A DNA stretch of 64,000 nucleotides. It comes from Gemmatimonadaceae bacterium. Lineage in GTDB: Bacteria > Gemmatimonadota > Gemmatimonadetes > Gemmatimonadales > Gemmatimonadaceae. Below the pieces are notes generated by a model. It had not been told where the DNA came from. It did no database searches and saw only the letters and a list, made by a program, of their open reading frames with translations. A program made the position numbers and the translations under genes. The stretch is taken from assembly GCA_019637445.1 (NCBI GenBank), contig JAHBVS010000001.1:1523586-1587585 (forward strand), given 5' to 3'. Positions 45,226 through 53,221 of this stretch are shown here, one piece after another; the first letter of the stretch is position 1, and each line of letters begins with the position of its first letter.

Positions 45226-46175
45226 TACGCGCCGTCCCCTTCCAAGCCTGGCATGAACTTGCCGCGCCGCCAACGATCCGCCGCCAACACCGCGAGCAGG
45301 ACGACCGCAGTCACCACCTGGACGGCGACCAACGGAATGCCCGCTTCGCGCTGCATCGCGGCGCCGCCCGCCTCGAGTGCACCGAAGAAGAGCGCGCTTG
45401 CAACCACCCAGCGGGGGTCAAGACGCGCCAACAACGCGACCGCGATGGCCGTGTAGCCGTGCCCGGGTGAAATCCCTTCGTAGAGAGCCCAGGTCACTCC
45501 TGCGACCTGCGATGCGCCGGCGAGTCCCGCGAGTGCGCCACTGACCACGAAGGCCCGCGCCGCGAGGCGCTCGGCGTCCACTCCACCGGCGCTGGCCGCG
45601 GCGCTGGGACTTGCCCCGACCGCGCGCAGACGGAATCCGACCGCCGTGCGTGCCAGGACGAACCAGAGAGCAGCGGCGGCGAGGAGGGCGAGGACAAATC
45701 CGAAATGGAGGCGCTGCCCGGGAATCAGGAAGGGAAGGCGCGCAGCCTCGGCAAACGTGAGCGACTGCGGATACACACGCGTTGGCTCCTGCAAGGGTCC
45801 GCGAACCGCCCACGACAGCACCGCGGCAGCGACGAAGTTGAGCATGATGGTGCTGATGACCTCGAGCACCCCGAACCGACGCCGCAAAAGCGCGGCGATT
45901 GCAGCCCAGAACGCCCCGCCCAGCGCGCCCGCCGCCAGCAATGAAGGCAGCACCACCAACCTGCCCGCCGTACCGAGTGAGAGTGCGACGACACTCGCCG
46001 CCAGCGCACCGATCAGCAGCTGGCCCTCAGCTCCGATGTTCAACACGCCGGCGCGGAATGCCAACGCCACCGCAAGTCCCACGAAGAGCAGCGGCGTGGC
46101 GCGCACGAAGGTCGCCGACCAGAGCGCAAAGCTGGATCCAAAGGCACCGTCCCAGAAGGCCAGCAGGGCGTCCAC
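45225..46175 (-). CDS. Nucleoside ABC transporter permease (first subunit)
   Basis: 316 residues from a GTG at 46175, 2 nt after the ATPase stop; the longer frame would overlap the ATPase gene. Multi-helix protein with TPLLFVGLAVALAFRAGVLNIGAEGQLLIG, the permease signature typical of YufP/NupP-like proteins. It pairs with the following permease. Confidence 0.9.
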   Translation of the reverse strand: MDALLAFWDGAFGSSFALWSATFVRATPLLFVGLAVALAFRAGVLNIGAEGQLLIGALAASVVALSLGTAGRLVVLPSLLAAGALGGAFWAAIAALLRRRFGVLEVISTIMLNFVAAAVLSWAVRGPLQEPTRVYPQSLTFAEAARLPFLIPGQRLHFGFVLALLAAAALWFVLARTAVGFRLRAVGASPSAAASAGGVDAERLAARAFVVSGALAGLAGASQVAGVTWALYEGISPGHGYTAIAVALLARLDPRWVVASALFFGALEAGGAAMQREAGIPLVAVQVVTAVVLLAVLAADRWRRGKFMPGLEGDGA

Positions 46176-46177
46176 GC

Positions 46178-47632
46178 CTAGCTCGCCCCCAATAGCGCGC
46201 GTGCGTACGGACGCCGGTCCGTCGGATCCGCGGGGGCTGCGACCTCTCGCACCGTTCCACCAAAGCATGCGACGACGCGCGTGGACAGCGCGAGCACTTC
46301 CTCAAGGTCAGCCGAGTGCAGGACCACGGCACTTCCTTCGGCCGCCGCGCTGCGTATCTCGGCGTGCACGCGCGCCGTTGCCCGGACATCCAGCCCGCGC
46401 GTCGGCTGTTCGGCGACGAGCGCCTGCGGCGCAAAACGACGCTCGCGCCCGACGACGAACCTCTGCTGGTTGCCTCCCGACAGCGTGGCGAGGCGGGCAG
46501 TCGGCCCTTCAGCGCGGACATCGAAGTCGTCGAGCAGCGCCTGCGTCTCGCGCCGCACTGCGGACCAATCGATTCGACCGCGTCGTTCAGCGGCTCCCGC
46601 GAGCGCGTGGTTCTCGGCCACACTCATCGTCGGAATGACGCCGTCGCGGAGTCTGTCTCCGGGAATGAATCCGACGCGTGCCGGGCGACGCACGCGGCCG
46701 GAGGACGCGGCGAGCCTGCCTGCCAGTAGCCGAAGCATCTCGGCCTGCCCGGATCCATCCACACCCAGTACGCCAAGGATTTCTCCGGCGCGAACTACCA
46801 AGTTGGTCGGAGCTAGCCTCTGGACTCCGCGCGCATCTCGGAACGAAGCGTCCTCCAGCGCAAATACCACGTCTGCGTTTCCGGGTGCAACGGATGTCAC
46901 CGCACCCGCCTCGCGACGGTAATCGCCAACGACCGCCTCCACCAACTCCGCTTCACTGAGCTGGGCACAGCTGCCGCGAAGTACGCTTCGGCCACGCCGT
47001 AGCACGGTGACGTCGTCCGCGACCCCGAGCGCCTCGCGCAACCGGTGTGTGATCAAGACGACGCTGCCCCCGCGAGCTGCGAACCGACGCATCCAGCTGT
47101 ACAGCTCCTCGCTCTCGGTCGGCGTAAGCACGGCCGTGGGTTCGTCAAGCACCAACACGCTTGGCTCTTCAGCCAAGGCGCGCACAAGCTCGGCCCGCTG
47201 CTGCGCGGAGACGGGAAGCTCGCGCACGAGAGCATCGGGGTTCACGTCGAGTCCCGTCTCCTCGGCAATGCGGAGCGCGCGCGCGCGGGCTTCGGTCCCG
47301 CTGAAACGGCCGTATCCGCCGAGCGCGACATTCTCCGCCACCGTGAAGGCGGGGACGAGGCTGAAATGCTGTTGGACCATCCCCAGCCCCGCGGCGCGGG
47401 CCTCTCGCGGCGAGGCAAATCGCTGCGTCCGACCATCCAACTCGACGACGCCGGCGTCGGCCTGCTCAAGGCCATAGGCGATGCGCATCAGCGTGGATTT
47501 CCCCGCGCCATTCTCCCCGAGCAGGGCGTGGATGCTGCCTGGCCGCACAACGATGGTTGCGCCGTCGAGGGCGATGGTCGCGCCGAAGCGCTTCTCGACC
47601 GCGCGCAGCGAGAGCGCGGTCGCGTCGCTCAC
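46178..47632 (-). CDS. ABC transporter ATPase with two nucleotide-binding domains (nucleoside uptake)
   Basis: 484 residues from a GTG at 47632 in the Nif3 stop (GTGA). The first domain has Walker A GENGAGKSTLM, signature LPVSAQQRAELVRA (degenerate) and Walker B VLVLDEPTAVLTP. The second has a non-canonical Walker A (GVDGSGQAEMLRLL), signature LSGGNQQRFVVG and Walker B LVAEQPTRGLDV. This two-domain, one-degenerate form is normal for sugar and nucleoside importers of the RbsA/NupO type. It energises the two permeases encoded downstream. Confidence 0.92.
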   Translation of the reverse strand: MSDATALSLRAVEKRFGATIALDGATIVVRPGSIHALLGENGAGKSTLMRIAYGLEQADAGVVELDGRTQRFASPREARAAGLGMVQQHFSLVPAFTVAENVALGGYGRFSGTEARARALRIAEETGLDVNPDALVRELPVSAQQRAELVRALAEEPSVLVLDEPTAVLTPTESEELYSWMRRFAARGGSVVLITHRLREALGVADDVTVLRRGRSVLRGSCAQLSEAELVEAVVGDYRREAGAVTSVAPGNADVVFALEDASFRDARGVQRLAPTNLVVRAGEILGVLGVDGSGQAEMLRLLAGRLAASSGRVRRPARVGFIPGDRLRDGVIPTMSVAENHALAGAAERRGRIDWSAVRRETQALLDDFDVRAEGPTARLATLSGGNQQRFVVGRERRFAPQALVAEQPTRGLDVRATARVHAEIRSAAAEGSAVVLHSADLEEVLALSTRVVACFGGTVREVAAPADPTDRRPYARALLGAS

Positions 47633-48426
47633 AGTCCCGTCGGTGCGTGGAGGAAGGTCCATGGCAAGCCGAATCGCTCTTCAAGCAGAGCCGCCACGGC
47701 GCGCACACCGAGCGTCTCTGTCGCGTAGTGGCCGGCGTAGATGATCACCAGGCCGCGTTCGGGCGCGTCGACCGCGCTCCAGTGCGGACCCTCGCCGACG
47801 ATCAGCGTGTCGACGCCCGTCTCATACGCCTCGCGAAGCGTCTCAACCTGCGCGCCCGAGCCAGAGCAAATCGCCCAGCGACGCGTGCGGTGGCCGGCAG
47901 GGATCGCCGAGGCGACGCAGTGGTGGCCGTGGGGGCGGGCCCACTCGGTCACCCGAGCGACCAGGCCAGTGGTGTCCTCGTCGCTCTCGCCACGCACGCC
48001 GCAGTGGATGTGCTGGTAGCGTGCGAAGGGCGCGCTGCGCACCAGCCCGAGCTCCCGCGCCAGCAGCGCGGAGTTACCAAGAGTCTCGTGCGCGTCGAGC
48101 GGCAGATGCGCCGAGTACACGGCGATGTCGTGCTCAAACAGGGCGCGCATCCGTTGCTCCGCAGGCCCCGTGACCGGGCGCAGTCCATTCCAGAACAGCC
48201 CGTGATGCACGAGCAGGAGGTTCGCGCCAGCCTCTGCGGCCATTGTGATGCTGCGCAGGGATGCGTCCACGGCTGCCGCGACCTTGCGCACGGGCCCGCA
48301 GTGTCCGACCTGCACGCCGTTCAGGGCGGGTGGGTAGTCCGGTGTGGACGCAACGCACAGCTCGGCGTCCAGGAACGCGGCGATGTCGGAAATGGTCGGC
48401 ATGGTCGGCATTGGACGGTGCTTCAC
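47629..48426 (-). CDS. Nif3-family dinuclear metal centre protein
   Basis: 265 residues, GTG start overlapping the lipoprotein stop. It has the Nif3/YbgI metal-binding layout: LLLVHHGLFWNG (two His), the SAHLPLDAH strand and a late HYATETLGVRAVA with His and Glu. It lacks the PII-like middle domain found in longer homologues. The family is annotated GTP cyclohydrolase 1 type 2 but its real reaction is unsettled. It is embedded between the substrate-binding lipoprotein and the ATPase of a nucleoside ABC importer, so it may act on an imported nucleoside derivative. Confidence 0.88.
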   Translation of the reverse strand: MKHRPMPTMPTISDIAAFLDAELCVASTPDYPPALNGVQVGHCGPVRKVAAAVDASLRSITMAAEAGANLLLVHHGLFWNGLRPVTGPAEQRMRALFEHDIAVYSAHLPLDAHETLGNSALLARELGLVRSAPFARYQHIHCGVRGESDEDTTGLVARVTEWARPHGHHCVASAIPAGHRTRRWAICSGSGAQVETLREAYETGVDTLIVGEGPHWSAVDAPERGLVIIYAGHYATETLGVRAVAALLEERFGLPWTFLHAPTGL

Positions 48427-49424
48427 GGGGCGGACGCAAGCGACGGCCCCTGCCCTGCAGCGAACGCACTGCGAAGGCTGTCGATGGCGCGGCGCGCACC
48501 CTCGGGCACGGCATCAATCGCGGAGTTCGGCACCCACTGCACCACGCCGGATGCGGTCCGGAAGCGGATGACGCGCGGCTCGAAGGTGCCGGACTTTACG
48601 TCGCGGCCCACCAGGAGGAACGCCCGCGGGATGTCGATCACGACCGATCCGAGCGTGACGCTGGGGGCGATGTCGTTCTGATTGGCGTTCGAACCGATAA
48701 TCCAGGCGCGCCCATTCTCCCGAACCGCCTGAAAGACCCCGAGTCCGGCGGCGTCGGCGTTTTGGAAGATGACGTCGGCCCGTCGCGCCAGCATGGCCAG
48801 CGCCTGTTCCTTGCCGGCGCCTGCGTCCTCCCAATTGCCGAGGTAGGCGGTCAACACGACGACGTCGGGATTCTGGGCCCGTGCACCGGCCGCAAACGCG
48901 TCGAAACTCTCTCTTACCGGCGGCAACTCGGTGCCACCGATGCTCGCAATCACGCCCGTGCGTGAGGCCGCCGCCGCGGCGACTCCCGCTAGATAGGACG
49001 GCTCGTCGAAGGCGAATGATATCGCCGCGATGTTGGGCCCGGTCCCAGAGCCCCCCGTTGTCACGAACGTTGTCGTTGGATACTCGGGGCCGACCCTTTG
49101 CGCGGCATCCTGAAATTCAAAGCCGTGTCCAAAGACCAAGTGAAAGCCGCTGGCTGCGTACTGCCGGAAGTTCTCTTCGAACTCTGCAGGAGTGCGGGTC
49201 TGCACGTGTGCGATGTCTGCCGAGAGCGAGTCGCGAATCGCGGTCAGACCTTCATAGGCGGCCGCGTTCCAGGACTGATCCGAGATGGGCCCGGGGGTTA
49301 GCAGTGCGACCCGAAAGTCTTGTGGGTCTTGGACTTTCGCGTCCTTGGAGCCGCATGCTGAGAGGGCCCACAGCGTGCTGTGGAAAAATATGACGGCTCG
49401 GGCGAAGCTGCGAGTGAGACTCAC
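48423..49424 (-). CDS. BMP-family substrate-binding lipoprotein
   Basis: 333 residues from a GTG at 49424. The signal peptide ends with LSACGS (Cys near 23). The mature protein is a BMP/PnrA-type periplasmic-binding fold: RVALLTPGPISDQSWNAAAYEGL, HLVFGHGFEFQDAA, ISFAFDEPSYLAGVAAAAAS, ADVIFQNADAAGLGVF. Such proteins bind purine or other nucleosides for ABC uptake. It is the first gene of the lipoprotein-Nif3-ATPase-permease-permease operon. Confidence 0.88.
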   Translation of the reverse strand: MSLTRSFARAVIFFHSTLWALSACGSKDAKVQDPQDFRVALLTPGPISDQSWNAAAYEGLTAIRDSLSADIAHVQTRTPAEFEENFRQYAASGFHLVFGHGFEFQDAAQRVGPEYPTTTFVTTGGSGTGPNIAAISFAFDEPSYLAGVAAAAASRTGVIASIGGTELPPVRESFDAFAAGARAQNPDVVVLTAYLGNWEDAGAGKEQALAMLARRADVIFQNADAAGLGVFQAVRENGRAWIIGSNANQNDIAPSVTLGSVVIDIPRAFLLVGRDVKSGTFEPRVIRFRTASGVVQWVPNSAIDAVPEGARRAIDSLRSAFAAGQGPSLASAP

Positions 49425-49438
49425 TTGTAAATCACTGT

Positions 49439-49467
49439 TTTCTATACTCTTACACTCAGTTTGTAAA
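49439..49467 (-). promoter_or_regulatory. Candidate promoter of the nucleoside-importer operon
   Basis: Reading leftward, -35 TTTACA (49467-49462) is followed by 17 nt and TAGAAA (49444-49439), with an overlapping TATAGA at 15 nt. The region is AT-rich relative to flanks and contains direct repeats TTGTAAA at 49425-49431 and 49461-49467. This could be an operator, and the CCACA/TGTGG inverted repeat at 49482-49496 lies just upstream. Confidence 0.4.
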
Positions 49468-49551
49468 CAGATGAGTAATCCCCACAATTTCTGTGGAAAT
49501 TTGGCGATTCCGTCTCTTCAACTGGCGAGGTACTGGAGCGATTGTGGCGCG

Positions 49552-49992
49552 TTATCGCGCCGACCGGCTTTCGCGGTGGTCCGGGCCCTCGCGACCGTCG
49601 CCGGCGCGCCCGACCAAGGCCAGCTCGGTCATTCGCACGCCGCCGTTGATGCGGGCGCCTTCCATCACCACGATCGACTTGGTGGCGATGTCTCCATTGA
49701 TCACCGCGGTGGTCTGTAACTCGAGGCGATCTGTGGCAGAGACGTTTCCATCGATCACGCCGCCAACGACGACTTCGTCGGCCGTGACGTCGCCGCGAAT
49801 GGAGCCTTCGCGCGCCAGCATCACCTGGCGGGCCTTCAGTACCGCCCCGTCGATCTGACCTTCGACCTTGAGCGCACCGGGGCAGCTGATGTCACCGGCG
49901 ATGACCGTACCGGCGGCGACGATGGTCAGCGTGGTCTCGCCGGCGGCGGTCTTGCCGCTGCGTCGCGCGTCCGAGGATTCCTTGTTGAACAT
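49552..49992 (-). CDS. Bactofilin
   Basis: 146 residues from the ATG at 49992. A right-handed beta-helix core has regular G-x-[ILV] repeats (AGTVIAGDISCPGALKVEG, VMLAREGSIRGDV, VVGGVIDGNVSATDRLEL, AVINGDIATKSI). This is the DUF583/bactofilin core, with short disordered tails. Bactofilins polymerise without nucleotide and scaffold wall enzymes or chromosome-partition complexes. It is encoded downstream of parB, separated by one gene. Confidence 0.9.
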   Translation of the reverse strand: MFNKESSDARRSGKTAAGETTLTIVAAGTVIAGDISCPGALKVEGQIDGAVLKARQVMLAREGSIRGDVTADEVVVGGVIDGNVSATDRLELQTTAVINGDIATKSIVVMEGARINGGVRMTELALVGRAGDGREGPDHRESRSAR

Positions 49993-50029
49993 GGCGGGTC
50001 GGGTGGTTGGAGAAACGATGGGAGTCGCG

Positions 50030-50485
50030 TCAGCGGCCACCGATGCCAGCGGGCGGCCGTGCCGTCGTGCCAGACGAATCGCGACCTGCGGCGGCCTGCT
50101 GTGACGTGGCTGCCCCAAGCATGCGCTGCACCTGTTCGTATCGCGCCTGCAACTGTGTCAGTGTTGCCGAGAGTGAGTCGAGTCGCAAGGCGTCGGCCTC
50201 GAGCGTCGTCACGCGCTGCTGGAGCAACGGAACGCGGGCGGCCTGGGACGCCATCCATCCCCAGGTCAGTAGCGCCACCAAGTACAGCAGCAACGCCGGT
50301 CGCGACATTGCGACACCCAGTGTGCGCACTTGCCAAGGCCTCAGTACATAGTGCCGGTGCGCCAGCCCGACCTCGCGATGCACGTGTACGTACATCGCGC
50401 CGCCGTCCGCATCGAAGATGCGACCGTGGGCGTGGCGCGCGCCGGTGGCGCGCACCTCGCGCGGCGTTGGGTTGGCGTTTCTCAC
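50030..50485 (-). CDS. Single-helix membrane protein with coiled coil
   Basis: 151 residues, GTG start overlapping the parB stop (GTGA). After a short cytoplasmic, His- and Arg-rich N-terminus comes one membrane helix (about 60-78, ALLLYLVALLTWGWMA). It is followed by a heptad-like segment VTTLEADALRLDSLSATLTQLQARYEQVQ and a low-complexity tail. This resembles the N-terminal half of wall-lytic M23 peptidases, but the peptidase domain is absent. It sits in the parA-parB-bactofilin group. Function unknown. Confidence 0.7.
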   Translation of the reverse strand: MRNANPTPREVRATGARHAHGRIFDADGGAMYVHVHREVGLAHRHYVLRPWQVRTLGVAMSRPALLLYLVALLTWGWMASQAARVPLLQQRVTTLEADALRLDSLSATLTQLQARYEQVQRMLGAATSQQAAAGRDSSGTTARPPAGIGGR

Positions 50486-51429
50486 GCCTCGGACTCCGGG
50501 CCTAGGACAAGTTCGAGCAGGCGTTCAAAATCCTCGACGCTATAGAAGGGGATTCGCAACTCACCCTTGTCTGTCTTGCCTGCCTGCACGATGCGCGCGT
50601 CAGTTCCGAGTCGCTGGCGGAGCCTTTCCTCGAGACGGCGCAGCTCAGCGCTGCGGGCATCGGCCGGTGGCGGGCTGCCGCTGCGCTTTCTCGACTTGCC
50701 ATCCTCGCGCACCCGCCGCTCGACGTCGCGCACGGACAGCCCTTCGGCAATTGTCTCGCGCGCAAGATCAGCAATGCGCGAAGGGTCACCCAGGCCAAGC
50801 AGGGCGCGCGCGTGCCCGACTGTCAGCGCCCCATCCCACACCAGTCGCCGTACCGAGGCGGGAAGCGCCAGCAGCCGGAGTGTGTTGGCGACCGTCGAGC
50901 GATCCTTGCCCACGACATCCGCGACTTCTTGCTGCGTGAGCGAGAAGTCGCGGATCAGCAGTTCGTATCCCTCGGCTTCTTCGATGGGATTCAGATCGGC
51001 GCGCTGTAGGTTCTCGACCATCGCCAGCGACAACAGCAACTTGTCGTCGACATCGCGGATGACCGCAGGGATCTCGGTCCAACCGAGCCGCTGGGCGGCG
51101 CGAAACCGCCGCTCACCCGCTATGAGCTCGTATCCGTCACCCTTTGGCGCCGGGCGCACCGTGATGGGCTGAAGCAGGCCGGACACGCGGAGAGAGGACT
51201 CGAGGTCTGCGAGCTCCTCTTCGCGAAACTCCTTGCGAGGCTGCAGTGGGTTCGGCCTGATTTGCGCGACACGTAGCGCTCGGTACGGGGACGACGATTC
51301 CGACTCCAAGCCGGCAGCGGCTGAGGAGCCAGGGCGCGATGTTGAGTCGGCGGCCGCGTTTCTGGTGGGCGCCTTGGCAATTAGCGCCTCTAGACCACGG
51401 CCCAACCTGCGTCCCTTTTCTGTGTTCAT
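50482..51429 (-). CDS. parB: Chromosome partitioning protein ParB
   Basis: 315 residues from the ATG at 51429. N-terminal GRGLEALIA, then the CTPase/ParB domain with LQPITVRPA, ELIAGERRFRAAQRLG and LSLAMVENLQRADLNPIEEAEGY. The HTH parS-binding domain (about 165-230) is followed by a C-terminal dimer domain. The binding sites parS are present at 52.36-52.42 kb. ParB loads on parS and spreads in a CTP-dependent manner. It is encoded 98 nt downstream of parA, behind a perfect hairpin. Confidence 0.97.
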   Translation of the reverse strand: MNTEKGRRLGRGLEALIAKAPTRNAAADSTSRPGSSAAAGLESESSSPYRALRVAQIRPNPLQPRKEFREEELADLESSLRVSGLLQPITVRPAPKGDGYELIAGERRFRAAQRLGWTEIPAVIRDVDDKLLLSLAMVENLQRADLNPIEEAEGYELLIRDFSLTQQEVADVVGKDRSTVANTLRLLALPASVRRLVWDGALTVGHARALLGLGDPSRIADLARETIAEGLSVRDVERRVREDGKSRKRSGSPPPADARSAELRRLEERLRQRLGTDARIVQAGKTDKGELRIPFYSVEDFERLLELVLGPESEA

Positions 51430-51505
51430 AAATTCTTCTACCACGGAATTATTGTAACTCGTTGACGGGCAACATCTTACCGCTACACAACCGACCACAA
51501 TCTCA

Positions 51506-51530
51506 TAAGTTGTTGCGGTGCAACAACTTA
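51506..51530 (-). terminator. Perfect hairpin at the parA stop codon
   Basis: TAAGTTGTTGC (51506-51516) and GCAACAACTTA (51520-51530) form an 11-bp perfect stem with a 3-nt loop. The right arm contains the parA stop codon. No T-tract follows, so it may pause, protect the 3' end or partly separate parA from parB expression. Confidence 0.5.
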
Positions 51531-52295
51531 GCGAAACTTGTCAAGAAGCTCCTTCGCGACTCCCATATACGCCTGCGCGCCAACGGACGCGACGTCGTAC
51601 AAGATGATGGGTTTCCCGAACGACGGCGCCTCAGCAAGTCTGACGTTTCTTGGGATGACAGACTCGAAGACCTTCGATCCGAAGTACTCTCTCGCGTCTG
51701 CCGCGACTTGGCGCGAGAGGTTCAGGCGTGCATCAAACATCGTGAGTAGCACGCCATCGATGCCGAGTGACGGATTCACACCCTGTTGTACGAGATGTAC
51801 GGTATTGAGAAGCTGGGACAGCCCCTCAAGCGCGTAGTATTCGCACTGAAGGGGAATCAGCAGCGCATCCGCAGCGGCCAGCATGTTGATCGTGATGAGA
51901 CCGAGCGATGGAGGGCAGTCAATCAGAATGAAGTCGTACTGATCCTTGACTGACTCGAGAGCGCGTCGCATTGCGAGCTCGCGCTCGTCCTGGTCCACGA
52001 GCTCGATCTCGGCTCCGGCAAGATCTGGAGTCGCAGGAAGCACGTCGAGGTGCTTGAACTGCACGTGGCGGTGGATTGCCGCCCCCGTGCTGCCAGCACC
52101 GAGGAGTGCGTCATAGACCGTCTCCTTGATGTCCTCGCGTGCGATGCCGATGCCGCTCGACGCGTTTCCTTGCGGATCGCCGTCCACCAGCAGCGTGCGC
52201 TGCTCTGCGGCGGCCAGCGATGCCGCCAGGTTCACGGCGGTTGTTGTCTTTCCAACGCCACCCTTCTGGTTGGCGATTGCGATGATTCTGGCCAC
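51528..52295 (-). CDS. parA: Chromosome partitioning ATPase ParA
   Basis: 255 residues from the GTG at 52295. The deviant Walker A motif KGGVGKTT is at the N-terminus (RIIAIANQKGGVGKTTTAVNLAASL), Walker B-like FILIDCPPSLG is near residue 125, and the DLSRQVAAD-like region is conserved. It has the short ParA form without an N-terminal HTH. It binds DNA non-specifically as ATP dimer and moves ParB-parS complexes. It precedes parB and has a strong inverted repeat in its leader. Confidence 0.96.
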   Translation of the reverse strand: MARIIAIANQKGGVGKTTTAVNLAASLAAAEQRTLLVDGDPQGNASSGIGIAREDIKETVYDALLGAGSTGAAIHRHVQFKHLDVLPATPDLAGAEIELVDQDERELAMRRALESVKDQYDFILIDCPPSLGLITINMLAAADALLIPLQCEYYALEGLSQLLNTVHLVQQGVNPSLGIDGVLLTMFDARLNLSRQVAADAREYFGSKVFESVIPRNVRLAEAPSFGKPIILYDVASVGAQAYMGVAKELLDKFR

Positions 52296-52312
52296 GTGCC
52301 TGGATGAGATTC

Positions 52313-52346
52313 GGGGGTGAGCCGGCGAATATACCGACTCACCCCC
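52313..52346. promoter_or_regulatory. Inverted repeat around a TATATT in the parA leader
   Basis: GGGGGTGAGCCGG (52313-52325) and CCGACTCACCCCC (52334-52346) form a 13-bp stem with one mismatch around an 8-nt loop. The loop contains TATATT (minus strand, 52333-52328), a plausible -10 for parA. This is a candidate operator for autoregulation or a leader hairpin. Confidence 0.5.
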
Positions 52347-52363
52347 TCTCATACCAGCGCGAC

Positions 52364-52379
52364 TGTTTCACGTGGAACC
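52364..52379. promoter_or_regulatory. parS site 1 (near-consensus)
   Basis: TGTTTCACGTGGAACC matches the bacterial parS consensus TGTTTCACGTGAAACA at 14 of 16 positions. It is 69 bp upstream of parA. Confidence 0.85.
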
Positions 52380-52400
52380 GCAGGCGTTGCTGGCCCTGCA

Positions 52401-52416
52401 CGTTTCACGTGAAACG
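52401..52416. promoter_or_regulatory. parS site 2
   Basis: CGTTTCACGTGAAACG is a perfect 16-bp palindrome with the central GTTTCACGTGAAAC of parS. It is 37 bp (centre to centre) from site 1. Both sites lie between parA and the SIMPL gene. Confidence 0.92.
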
Positions 52417-52424
52417 TGCGCCAC

Positions 52425-53144
52425 CTACGGTCGCGGGACGATTGCCAATCGCATCGTGACATCCACTCGCACGGTGATGAGGCCGGCGCTCACAGGCGTG
52501 GCCTCACTTCGATCCGCTCCTACCATCGCCATCGGCGCCGCCCGAAACATCGGCTGACCCTCGAACGAGGACGTCGTCAGCTCCAGTGTGCCTCCCAACT
52601 GGACCGCGGCCGCCAGAGCCATAACCTCGGCGTCCGCCCGTGCGCGCCGGACCGCCGCGGCGAGTGCCACGCGGCGCGCGGAATCCGGATTCGCGAGAAA
52701 GAAGCTTGGCCCCTCGACACGCGTCGCGCCCGCGGCAATCGCCGCATCAAACGCACTGCTGAGGCGCGCGAGGTCGCGGACCTCGACCGAAATCGAATTC
52801 CGGCCCTGATAGCCCGTGACGGTAGGGCGTCCCCCCTCCCTGGGATACTGGTACTCAGGGGACACCACCAACCCCTGTGTTCGGATCTGCTCAGCAGCAA
52901 TTCCGGCACGTCGTAGCGCAGCGAGTACATCCGTCGCGATCTTCGCGTTGTCTCCCGTGGCAAGCTGTGGCGTCCGGCCACGCGTCTCGATGCTGACGAG
53001 CAGTCGTGCCCGATCAGGCGCCACCTCAACCTCGTCCGTCGCCGTCACGACAATCTGAGGCGGCTGCACGCCTCCCGCCTGGGCCGATACCACCGGCGCC
53101 GCCGCGATGAGTCCGAGCAACAGACGGAAAAAAGCTCTCCGCAT
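52425..53144 (-). CDS. SIMPL/DUF541 domain exported protein
   Basis: 239 residues from the ATG at 53144 (MRRAFF). A signal peptide ends near VVSAQA. The SIMPL domain covers about 30-235, starting IVVTATDEVEVAPDRARLLVSIE and including TQGLVVSPEYQYP and GYQGRNSISVEVRDLARL. The family (YggE and relatives) is associated with oxidative-stress defence or signalling in the periplasm, without an established reaction. The stop is 9 nt from parS site 2. Confidence 0.88.
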   Translation of the reverse strand: MRRAFFRLLLGLIAAAPVVSAQAGGVQPPQIVVTATDEVEVAPDRARLLVSIETRGRTPQLATGDNAKIATDVLAALRRAGIAAEQIRTQGLVVSPEYQYPREGGRPTVTGYQGRNSISVEVRDLARLSSAFDAAIAAGATRVEGPSFFLANPDSARRVALAAAVRRARADAEVMALAAAVQLGGTLELTTSSFEGQPMFRAAPMAMVGADRSEATPVSAGLITVRVDVTMRLAIVPRP

Positions 53145-53221
53145 CCATTCTCCATTAAGTGTCAACTTGCAACTAAATACTGACCACCGCTGGCGACGAC
53201 GGCCGTCGGGGACACCCGCTA

